DNA from: JANNRR01 sp031401675
GTDB lineage: Bacteria; Pseudomonadota; Alphaproteobacteria; Rhodobacterales; Rhodobacteraceae
Length of the DNA stretch: 35,767 nt
Assembly (NCBI GenBank): GCA_031401675.1
Contig: JANNRR010000010.1
Location: 1-35,767 of the forward strand
Reading direction: 5' to 3'
The notes below the pieces were generated by a model. The model worked only from the letters and a program-made list of their open reading frames with translations, did no database searches and had not been told where the DNA came from. Position 1 is the first letter of the stretch. Each line of letters starts with the position of its first letter. Made by a program: the position numbers and the translations under genes. This document shows, in pieces, positions 1 through 6,749 of this stretch.

Positions 1-52
1 GTGGGGGTTTTGCACCCCCACACCCCCGCAGGATATTTGAGACAAAGTGAAG
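1..52 (+). repeat. Terminator-like 3'-flanking repeat, copy 1
   Basis: An 8-bp perfect hairpin (GTGGGGGT at 1-8, ACCCCCAC at 14-21) is followed at 23-52 by a block containing CCCCCG, GGATATTT and TGAAG. The same arrangement occurs on the minus strand at 32111-32180, where 23 of 30 bases of the block match. In the second copy it lies just after a gene's stop codon, reading in the same direction as that gene. This copy therefore probably ends a rightward gene lying to the left of the window. The terminator role is inferred. Confidence 0.55.
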
Positions 53-55
53 CGA

Positions 56-70
56 AATTTGAGTCAAATT
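56..70. promoter_or_regulatory. AT-rich perfect dyad
   Basis: AATTTGA-G-TCAAATT is a perfect inverted repeat with 7-base arms around one central base, AT-rich in a GC-rich setting. It lies between the end of copy 1 of the 3'-flanking repeat and the end of the leftward protease operon. It could be a protein-binding site or part of a bidirectional terminator. I do not recognise a regulator for it, and no gene starts nearby inside the window. Confidence 0.25.
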
Positions 71-75
71 GTGTG

Positions 76-118
76 GAGCGGGTCTGGTGCGGTGGTTCCA
101 CCAATCCTCATCCCGCTC
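76..118 (-). terminator. Hairpin at the end of the leftward protease operon
   Basis: Outer arms GAGCGGG (76-82) and CCCGCTC (112-118) enclose an inner hairpin GGTGG-TT-CCACC (91-102). The structure touches the stop codon of the small exported protein, the last gene of the operon. There is no T-tract, so its use as an intrinsic terminator is uncertain; it may instead protect the 3' end of the transcript. Confidence 0.4.
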
Positions 119-429
119 TAGAAGCCCCAAGCCCTGCGCACTGCAAGAAGCTGTTCGCAGTACACCTTGGAATTGTTGGACTCAATCAGGTAGTTGTCCA
201 TCTGGACCGACCAGACCGACAGATCGGTGGACTGCTGGTCGGTGAGCTTGCCCGCCTTGTGGGCGGCGACCAGGGCGATGTAGTAGGCCGTTGCAACCTC
301 CAGCCAGCCGTCTTCGGTGGCGCAGACCGCCGGGTCGGGCAGGTCCTCTGCCCGGGCAGCGCCCGAGGCAAGCGCCAGCGCCACGCACAGCAGATGCGCC
401 AGGTGCATCAGCGCCGGTTTCAGGGTCAT
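118..429 (-). CDS. Small exported two-cysteine protein, unknown function
   Basis: A 103-residue protein that I do not recognise. The ATG at 429 is preceded by GGAGG at a spacing of 5, so it is preferred over an in-frame start at 486. Residues 1-26 form a signal peptide (hydrophobic core LLCVALALASG, likely cleavage after ARA). The mature part of about 77 residues has exactly two cysteines (in AVCATE and VYCEQ), suiting a periplasmic disulfide, and is probably helical. It is the last gene of the leftward operon, 64 bp after the rhodanese-like gene. Its position suggests a small partner, substrate or inhibitor of the exported proteases, but nothing in the sequence proves this. Confidence 0.7.
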   Translation of the reverse strand: MTLKPALMHLAHLLCVALALASGAARAEDLPDPAVCATEDGWLEVATAYYIALVAAHKAGKLTDQQSTDLSVWSVQMDNYLIESNNSKVYCEQLLAVRRAWGF

Positions 430-493
430 TGCATCCTCCGTTGTGGTGCCGTGCGGGGCGGGCCGTGCAGTCCGGGTTGCGATCATGCCGGGC

Positions 494-1453
494 CTAGAAT
501 CCCGACGGATAGGTTGGCAGACCGGCCATCTGCCAGGCCTTCAGGCCGCCGCGATACCAGTAGACATTGCCGTAGCCTGCGGCCACGACCCTGAGCGCGC
601 CATTGTAGCTGAGCCAGCACATCGGATCCGAACAATAGACCACGACCGGCACCGCCCGGTCACCGCCGGTGATCTGCCCCAGCCACTGCGTCGCCTGCTG
701 CTGCGTCCGGTCGGTCATCGAGCCGCCCGCCGACAGTCCCGGCGCCATCAGCGCACCCGGCAGCGCGTAGTTGCCGCCCAGCACGTCGATCACCACCAGC
801 TTCACACCGTTGTTCATCGCTTCGGCCAGGGCTTGCGTGGTGACGACCTGCGCCCCGGGGATCGTGGTCGGCGTCTGGGCATGGAACTCGCCCGGGCGCA
901 GTTGACCGGTCGGTGCCACCCCGAAATCGCGCATCTCGAAGGCGGCAATGTCCGGGCTGACGCTGAAGGCGGGCGGGTTCGGCGGCGCGGGGGTCGGAGG
1001 TGGGGCGGGTGCCGGTGCTGGCGCGGGTGTCGGGGTTGGCGCGGGAGTTGGCGCGGGTACCGGCGGCGGCAACGGCGGCGGTTGCCCGGTCACACCGGGC
1101 AGCGGCGGGGCCGGCGGTTGCGGCGGCGGCGGCGGTTGCGGGGCCGGGGTCGCGGCGCCGGGATCGAACGAACCGTCGCCAAAGCCGCCGAAATCGCTGC
1201 CCGGCGCCGGTGTTTCCGGCGCGTTTGCTGCCGGTGCGGAGGCTGCCGGGGCGGTTGCCGGGGCGGTTGCTGCCGGGGCACCACTGTCGAAACCGCCTTC
1301 GAAACTGCCGGCGTCAAACCCGGTCTCGGCCGGTGCCGCCAGCCCGGTCGCCAGCATCAGCGCCGCCGAACCGGCAGCCCGTCGCAGCACCACCCCGACA
1401 GCCGGGGCCACTGAATTGCATGCCATCCTGAACGCTCCACCAGCCGGGGTCAT
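494..1453 (-). CDS. Exported rhodanese-like protein with proline-rich linker
   Basis: A 319-residue protein. The ATG at 1453 overlaps the protease stop by 4 bases (ATGA), indicating translational coupling; a second Met at 1426 is possible. A signal peptide (AALMLATGLAAPA) is followed by a low-complexity Ala/Pro region over roughly residues 55-165, with long Pro and Pro-Ala-Pro runs. The C-terminal part of about 150 residues is a rhodanese fold (VVIDVLGG, then VVVYCSDPMCWLSYNGALR, then WYRGGLKAWQMAGLP). Cys274 is the likely active-site cysteine, and Cys279-Trp280 follow. This resembles the CxxCW rhodanese-like proteins linked to PQQ-dependent pathways, but with four residues between the cysteines. 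Sulfur transfer, thiol-redox or pure binding roles are all possible. The linker would let the domain reach across the periplasm. Confidence 0.85.
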   Translation of the reverse strand: MTPAGGAFRMACNSVAPAVGVVLRRAAGSAALMLATGLAAPAETGFDAGSFEGGFDSGAPAATAPATAPAASAPAANAPETPAPGSDFGGFGDGSFDPGAATPAPQPPPPPQPPAPPLPGVTGQPPPLPPPVPAPTPAPTPTPAPAPAPAPPPTPAPPNPPAFSVSPDIAAFEMRDFGVAPTGQLRPGEFHAQTPTTIPGAQVVTTQALAEAMNNGVKLVVIDVLGGNYALPGALMAPGLSAGGSMTDRTQQQATQWLGQITGGDRAVPVVVYCSDPMCWLSYNGALRVVAAGYGNVYWYRGGLKAWQMAGLPTYPSGF

Positions 1454-2514
1454 TGGGTGCGGATCTTGTCGGCGATCCAGTCGTAATAGTTCGAAAGGCG
1501 GGTAAAGACGGCGTACAGTTCGGCATGGCCGCAGCGCTGATTGGTATCCAGCGGAACCCGGCCCCAGCTGACCACGCCCACCTGCAACCACTTGCCATCG
1601 GCCTGCCGGATCATCAGCGGCCCGCCGCTGTCACCGTTGCACGAGGTACGCTCGCCCGTCGCGATGCCGGCGCAGATCATGTTGTCGCTGAGCGCATTGC
1701 CCAGATTGCCCACCAGAATCTGGTAAGCCTCTTCCAGCTTGGCCTTCGGAATACGGTTGGGTATCCCCATGTTGTTCAGGAACATGCCGAAATCGCGTTT
1801 GGTCTGTTCGGCCATGCCGCGGTTGCAGGTTTCGTTCGAGACGATGTCGATGTCGGTTTCCATCAGGGTGTCGGGCAGCACGTCGCCCTGGATCAGCCCC
1901 CAGCCGACCACCACCGCCGGGCCTAGCGGCAACGGCTGACCGGCCTGCAGCACTGGAATCGCCCCGACCGGACCGTTGGATTGCTGAATGGGCTCGGCCA
2001 GCTTGATCAGCGCCAGATCATTGTCGATGACGATCGGGTCATAGGCCTCGTGCGGGATGATCCGGGCCACGGCGCGCAGATCGCCCTTGTCCAGATCGTT
2101 CGAGCCGGTCAGCACCATGATGCTGGCGGGGTCGGTCACGTTGCCGCGTTCGTCGAACACGCAGTGCGCCGCCGTCAGCACCCATTGCCGGGCAATCAGG
2201 CTGCCGCCGCAGAACTGCGAATAGGAAAAACCGCCCTGACCGTCGGTCGCCGCCTGGGTGGCCACCAGCGCCACCTGATGCGGCCAGGCCCCATCCCTGG
2301 CCGGGCGGCCGCCATAGACCCTTGTGGCGGTTTCACCGTCGATCCGGGTCGCTCTGGCCCGCGCGTCCAGCGTGAAGCGCATCACCGATGTGCCGGCGGC
2401 ATCCGGGCGGGCGATGGCGTCCAGCCCGGCCTCCTGCGCCGGCAGCGGCCCCCCCAGCACCAGGGCGACGGCGAGGACGGCAGAGAGCCTGAAGGCGGTC
2501 GGAAAGACGGTCAT
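1450..2514 (-). CDS. Exported chymotrypsin-fold (S1) serine protease
   Basis: A 354-residue protein. The ATG at 2514 follows AAGGAG at good spacing. The signal peptide is residues 1-27. A pro-region follows, then RVYGG at 65-69, the counterpart of the R-IVGG activation site of zymogens. The triad is visible: His117 (TAAHC), Asp166 (DNDLAL) and Ser296 (GDSGGP). The residue six before the catalytic serine, Asp189 in trypsin, is Thr290, so strict Arg/Lys specificity is not expected. An insertion of some 45 residues (about 231-277) lies between the conserved Cys230 and the MICAG strand. It follows the caspase-fold gene by 34 bp and is coupled to the rhodanese-like gene. It may be activated by, or may activate, one of the neighbouring proteases; this is inference. 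Confidence 0.93.
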   Translation of the reverse strand: MTVFPTAFRLSAVLAVALVLGGPLPAQEAGLDAIARPDAAGTSVMRFTLDARARATRIDGETATRVYGGRPARDGAWPHQVALVATQAATDGQGGFSYSQFCGGSLIARQWVLTAAHCVFDERGNVTDPASIMVLTGSNDLDKGDLRAVARIIPHEAYDPIVIDNDLALIKLAEPIQQSNGPVGAIPVLQAGQPLPLGPAVVVGWGLIQGDVLPDTLMETDIDIVSNETCNRGMAEQTKRDFGMFLNNMGIPNRIPKAKLEEAYQILVGNLGNALSDNMICAGIATGERTSCNGDSGGPLMIRQADGKWLQVGVVSWGRVPLDTNQRCGHAELYAVFTRLSNYYDWIADKIRTQ

Positions 2515-2548
2515 GGCATGCTCCTTGGACAGAAAGGGAAAATCGCTT

Positions 2549-4792
2549 TCATGGGTTGGGCCTTGCCTGCACCTGCGGCTGCGGATCAGACGGATCACCC
2601 TGTTGGACGCGCGCGAACACTACATCTTTGGGCAGGACCTGCCAGCGGAATTCGGTGACCCAGACATTGGCGATGTCCAGCCCGCCGAACGAGCCGCGCG
2701 TGCCGGGCCGCATGTCGGGCCGCTGACCGAGCGCGGTCAGGAAATCGACGGCGCGGCGGTCCTCGGCACCCCGGGTGGCATCCCCGGCGTTGGTGCAGTT
2801 CTCCAGCAGTCCCTCCAGGTTCAGGGCGTCGGCGTTGTCGCGCGATTCCGTCACGATGACGAACAGGCGTTCGTCACCGGCGGAATAGCCGTCGGGGCAG
2901 TCCGAACACATGTCCATCGGCGGCCCCAGTGCGGCGGCCGCGGCCTCGTCCTCGATCCGTGCATAGGCGGTGTGGATACAGAACCGCGAGTCAATGTGGA
3001 CGCGGTTGACGTCGCGGGCGCCGCGCACCGCGCCCTGCGCCGAAAAGCGCAGGCGGTCGCACTGCTTCAGGTCAGAGGCGTCGGCCAGCGGTTCCGGCGG
3101 GCGCGCCTGCGCCGCACCAAGGGCGCGGCGGCATTCGCGCGCCGGATTGGCCCCCGGATTGGCCCCCCCACTGCCCCCCGGCCCCGGCGGGTCCAGATCG
3201 GCGATCCGGCTGGCCAGCACCGAGGCATCGATGGAAACCGGGCTGGGGTTGAGCATCGAGCCGGCACCGGCCACCGACCCCAGCATCACCGCCAGCTGTT
3301 CGGCCTCGGCGATCCGGGTCAGAAGGCGGGCCAGCGGTTCGGCCTGTCCGGGCGACCAGGACAGGCCGACGGGGGTCCGGCCGATCTGCACCCGGCGGCC
3401 GAACCACAAGACGCCGTCCGCTGCCGCCACCTCGATCTCATAGCCCGTGGGGTCGGTGATCACCTGCACCTGGCCTGCCGCCGCCACCGCTGCCAGTGCC
3501 GCCTGCAACGCTGCCGCCTCGGGGCTGTCGCCGGGCAGGGGTTGGCCGGTGACCAGATCGCGCAGCGGTGACAGGCGCAGCCCGAGATCGAGCGGCCGGG
3601 CCACCAGCCGGGCGAACCGCGCCGCTGCGGGCAGGGCACCGGACGTGGGGCAAAGTGCCTGCGACCGGGGCGCGCAATCGGCGGCCACCGGGCTCAGATA
3701 GGCCAGCGTCGCCGCCGCATCCTCGATCTGGGCAAAGCCGAGCGCCGCGTCCGCCGGGGCGGCGGCATCGGCAACCAGCGCCAATAGCGTGCCGTTGCCC
3801 ATGCCGTGCACCAGCCCCGCCGCCACTTCATCGCCGCTGACCGCGAACTGGCGCAGGCCGGTGGTGCCCTGCCCGCCCAGTACGGCGGCATCGATCAGCC
3901 CGCCTTCCCAGCCGGGCGTCTGCATCCGTGCGCCGCCGGGCACCAGATCCTGGTTCATGTCGCTGAGCACGGCCTGAAACAGCTGCCGGTAGCTGAGCGC
4001 CCCGCCCGACTGCAACCGCGCGGCCAGGCGCGAGGTAAAGAGCCCGTACCAGCCGGCGTCGCCGCTGGCCCCGGGGGTCAGGTTGACCTCTCGCGCCACT
4101 TCCGAGGACCTTGCGGCGTAGAACGCCAGCACCTGTCCCGGCGGCTCGCCCTCCGGCTGATCCATCGGGCTGGACGCCGCCGCGCTGTCGATCAGACCGC
4201 CAACCCCGAGCGTGGCCGGATCGACCCAGCGCGCCGCCACATCCTGCGCCCCGGCCCGCAGGCCGGAACCGGAATTGCAACTGTCCATCACCAGCCAGAC
4301 ATCGGCCCCGGTGGTGCGGATCGCCAGAACGGCCGCACCGATCTCGTCATCGGTCAGCGCGTTCGGGATGATCCGGGCCCCCGGTTCGGCGCGCCCGACA
4401 TCGCCCGGCAGAAACACCTCGTCCAGCCCGTCGGTTTCGTCGCCGTTCTGATCGGCCTGCCTTGTGCCGTGCCCGCTCAGATGGATGATCGCCAGATCGC
4501 CGGCGACGCTGACCCGTGCCAGATCGGCCATGGCCGACAGGATGGCCAGCCGGGTCGGAACCCCGGCACCTTCGATACCGTCGGCCAGCACGGTGATGGT
4601 GCCGACACCGCGCGCGGAAAACACCTGACGCAGCAGCGCCACATCATTGGCCGGGCCGCGCAGGCTGGCCAGACCGATGCTTTCGTCATATCGTGAAACG
4701 CCCACGAGCAGCGCCCGGGTTTCGGCCAGGACCGGGCGACAAAGCCCGGCCACCAGCACGGCCAGCCCCAGACAAAGGCACAGAAACCGCAT
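2549..4792 (-). CDS. Exported caspase-fold (C14) peptidase with long C-terminal region
   Basis: A 747-residue protein, first gene of the leftward operon. Residues 1-23 are a signal peptide (cleavage near VLA). The caspase p20-like domain begins at once (TRALLVGVSRYD). It carries the His108 motif (HLSGHGT) and Cys172 motif (VMDSCNSG), so the dyad is intact. An acidic stretch follows the His (DQNGDETDGLDE), as in metacaspase-type enzymes that bind calcium. The domain continues to about residue 300 (FYAARSSEVAREV, then GLFTSRLAARL). The remaining ~440 residues are unassigned; they include a Gly/Pro-rich hinge (PPGPGGSGGANPG) and a part with a CSDCPDG motif and several cysteines. Bacterial caspase homologues are usually cytoplasmic, so export is notable. 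The RBS before this ATG is weak. Confidence 0.9.
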   Translation of the reverse strand: MRFLCLCLGLAVLVAGLCRPVLAETRALLVGVSRYDESIGLASLRGPANDVALLRQVFSARGVGTITVLADGIEGAGVPTRLAILSAMADLARVSVAGDLAIIHLSGHGTRQADQNGDETDGLDEVFLPGDVGRAEPGARIIPNALTDDEIGAAVLAIRTTGADVWLVMDSCNSGSGLRAGAQDVAARWVDPATLGVGGLIDSAAASSPMDQPEGEPPGQVLAFYAARSSEVAREVNLTPGASGDAGWYGLFTSRLAARLQSGGALSYRQLFQAVLSDMNQDLVPGGARMQTPGWEGGLIDAAVLGGQGTTGLRQFAVSGDEVAAGLVHGMGNGTLLALVADAAAPADAALGFAQIEDAAATLAYLSPVAADCAPRSQALCPTSGALPAAARFARLVARPLDLGLRLSPLRDLVTGQPLPGDSPEAAALQAALAAVAAAGQVQVITDPTGYEIEVAAADGVLWFGRRVQIGRTPVGLSWSPGQAEPLARLLTRIAEAEQLAVMLGSVAGAGSMLNPSPVSIDASVLASRIADLDPPGPGGSGGANPGANPARECRRALGAAQARPPEPLADASDLKQCDRLRFSAQGAVRGARDVNRVHIDSRFCIHTAYARIEDEAAAAALGPPMDMCSDCPDGYSAGDERLFVIVTESRDNADALNLEGLLENCTNAGDATRGAEDRRAVDFLTALGQRPDMRPGTRGSFGGLDIANVWVTEFRWQVLPKDVVFARVQQGDPSDPQPQVQARPNP

Positions 4793-4860
4793 CGGAAAGT
4801 CCCGTTTCTTGAATGGGTCCGCCGCACAATCGCTTGCAAACTACACGCAATCCCGCCCCG

Positions 4861-4881
4861 GTCCAAATCAATTGATTGGAC
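4861..4881. promoter_or_regulatory. Palindromic candidate operator between divergent protease operons
   Basis: The 160-bp space between the caspase-like and DUF900 genes must hold both promoters. Its only clear symmetry is a perfect 12-bp palindrome, AATCAATTGATT (4866-4877). It is flanked by GTCC (4861-4864) and GGAC (4878-4881), which pair with a one-base offset. It lies 68 bp from the leftward start and 71 bp from the rightward start, well placed for joint control. The half-sites run ATCAA..TTGAT, the reverse of an FNR box, so FNR is unlikely. The binding protein is unknown. Confidence 0.45.
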
Positions 4882-4952
4882 GGCGCGGCCCGACACGGTG
4901 ACAGTGGCGGTGTGGAACGGTCCGGCGGATGATGGGCTTTCAGGGGGTGACG

Positions 4953-6749
4953 ATGCGACGGACATTTGCGGCTGTGGTCATCGGCGCGGCCATGGTCTGC
5001 GGCGCAACGCCGAATGCCGGATGGACGCAGACTGCCGGGGACCAGACTGCCATGAACCAGACTGCCGCGGCGCAGGACCCGGCGTTCACCCGGATCAACC
5101 TGCTGGTGCAGCAGAACCCGGCGGCCGCGCTGATCGAGATCGATCTGGCCCTGACGGCACTTGCCACCGGCCCCGACCCCGATCCCCGGGCGATCCATGA
5201 CCTGAACCGCCTGGCCGCCGATCTTCTGATTACCGAAGGCCGCGCGGCCGAAGCCGCCGTACTGCTGGAGCAACTGGCGCAGTTCACCGCCCGGTTCCGC
5301 GACCGGTTGCAGATCGATCCGGTGCCGCTGTGGCGGGCGGCGGCCACGCAATACACCCTTGCCGGTGACCCGGCAGGGGCGCTGCGGATGCAGACCGCAA
5401 TCCTGCAGGACCAGCGCGACGCCGGACTGCCTGATGAGGTTCTGGCCGAAACCCTGGCGCTGATGGCAGACCTGGCCGAACAGGCCGGCCTGACCACCGA
5501 AGCACCGCCGGACAGTGCCCCGCCGGACAGCAGCCCCCCTGTCGCCGATCCGGTGCCGGAGCCGCCGGTTACCGGCACCAGGGGCGCCGGCGAGGGCTTC
5601 AGCCGGATCGAGGTATTCTATGCCACCGACCGCGCCCGCAGCGGCGATCCCTATCCGGGCGAATTCTACGGATTTGCGCGCGGCCCGCTGGACTACGGCG
5701 TGCTGGAGGTGACGATCCCCGACAGCCATGTGCCCGGGGCCATCGAGGCGCCGTCGATCTGGCGGCTGGAATTCGGCCCCTCGGCGGCCCGTCACATGAC
5801 GCTGCGGTCGGTCGAACCGCTGGCGCATCGGGCCTTTTTCGACCGGATGCACGACCGGATGGCAACGCGCACGCGGAAAGAGGCATTCGTGTTCATTCAC
5901 GGCTACAATGTCAGCTTTGATGCGGCGGCAAAGCGGGCGGCACAACTGGCGCACGACATGAACTACGTCGGCGTACCGGTGCTGTATTCCTGGCCGTCGC
6001 GCGGCTCGACTGTCGGCTACATGGCCGATTCGGCGGTGGTGCAGCTGAGCGCGCGGCACCTGTCGCTGTTTCTCGACGATCTGGTGGCGCAGTCCGGGGC
6101 CGAAACCATTCACATCGTCGCGCATTCGATGGGCAACCGCGCCCTGACCGAAGCACTGGAACTGATGGCGCTGCGTCGGGGCCAGACCGACCGGATGCCG
6201 CCGCCGTTCGATCAGATCGTGTTTGCCGCCCCCGATGTCGATGCCGGGCTGTTTGCCGCGATGCTGCCGACGATCCGCCCCCTGGCGCGGCGGCTGACGC
6301 TGTATGCGTCCGAAAACGACTGGGCGCTGGCGACGTCGCGCAAGCTGCACGGCGATGCGCCGCGTGCCGGTCAGGGCGGCGTCGATACGCTGGCCGCGCC
6401 AATGCTGGACAGCGTCGACATGTCGGAACTGGGCGAGGACATGCTGGCGCACGGCTATTTTGCCGATGACAGTTCGGCGCTGGTCGATCTGGTGGCGCTG
6501 TTCTGGCAGAACCTGCCGCCGGAACGGCGCTGCGGCCTGTTGCCCGGACAGGGCGCGGGCGGTGCCTCGGTCTGGCGTTATGCCCGCGACAGCTGCCCCG
6601 ACAACACGTTGCTGGCGGTGATCGCCAGCCTGCAGGATCAGGGGATCAGCACGGCTTCAGAAGCCAACCGGGCGCTGTCGCGCATGGTCCCCGACCCCGC
6701 CATGCGCCTCTCGATCGGGCCGGCGGTGATGCGGATGTTTGCGCCATGA
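4953..6749 (+). CDS. Exported DUF900-type alpha/beta hydrolase
   Basis: A 598-residue protein. The ATG at 4953 follows an AGGGGGTGA ribosome site; in-frame ATGs at 4929 and 4932 lack one. An N-terminal hydrophobic segment (residues 5-19) marks export. Residues 40-180 are helical and TPR-like, followed by a Pro-rich linker (184-206). The catalytic domain opens with the family signature VFYATDR (221-227). It continues with FVFIHGYNV, YSWPSRG and the nucleophile elbow AHSMGN with Ser392; Asp428 or Asp430 (APDVDAG) is the likely acid, and a histidine in the last 140 residues would complete the triad. Lipase, esterase or peptidase activity is possible. The stop overlaps the next start (ATGA), so it is made together with the TPR-CHAT protease. 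Confidence 0.92.
   Translation: MRRTFAAVVIGAAMVCGATPNAGWTQTAGDQTAMNQTAAAQDPAFTRINLLVQQNPAAALIEIDLALTALATGPDPDPRAIHDLNRLAADLLITEGRAAEAAVLLEQLAQFTARFRDRLQIDPVPLWRAAATQYTLAGDPAGALRMQTAILQDQRDAGLPDEVLAETLALMADLAEQAGLTTEAPPDSAPPDSSPPVADPVPEPPVTGTRGAGEGFSRIEVFYATDRARSGDPYPGEFYGFARGPLDYGVLEVTIPDSHVPGAIEAPSIWRLEFGPSAARHMTLRSVEPLAHRAFFDRMHDRMATRTRKEAFVFIHGYNVSFDAAAKRAAQLAHDMNYVGVPVLYSWPSRGSTVGYMADSAVVQLSARHLSLFLDDLVAQSGAETIHIVAHSMGNRALTEALELMALRRGQTDRMPPPFDQIVFAAPDVDAGLFAAMLPTIRPLARRLTLYASENDWALATSRKLHGDAPRAGQGGVDTLAAPMLDSVDMSELGEDMLAHGYFADDSSALVDLVALFWQNLPPERRCGLLPGQGAGGASVWRYARDSCPDNTLLAVIASLQDQGISTASEANRALSRMVPDPAMRLSIGPAVMRMFAP

Noticed and set aside
1000..1140. GGC/GGT-rich stretch resembling a minisatellite
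   Set aside because: It is explained by the Pro/Ala linker codons of the rhodanese-like gene on the other strand.
4866..4877. AATCAATTGATT considered as an FNR box
   Set aside because: The half-sites are in the reverse order (ATCAA..TTGAT) and lack the 4-base spacing, so it does not fit TTGAT-N4-ATCAA.
4686..6452. Minus-strand open frame of 588 codons opposite the DUF900 hydrolase
   Set aside because: It covers the divergent promoter region and the antisense of a gene with a full hydrolase signature; the sequence is Arg/His/Gln-rich shadow coding.
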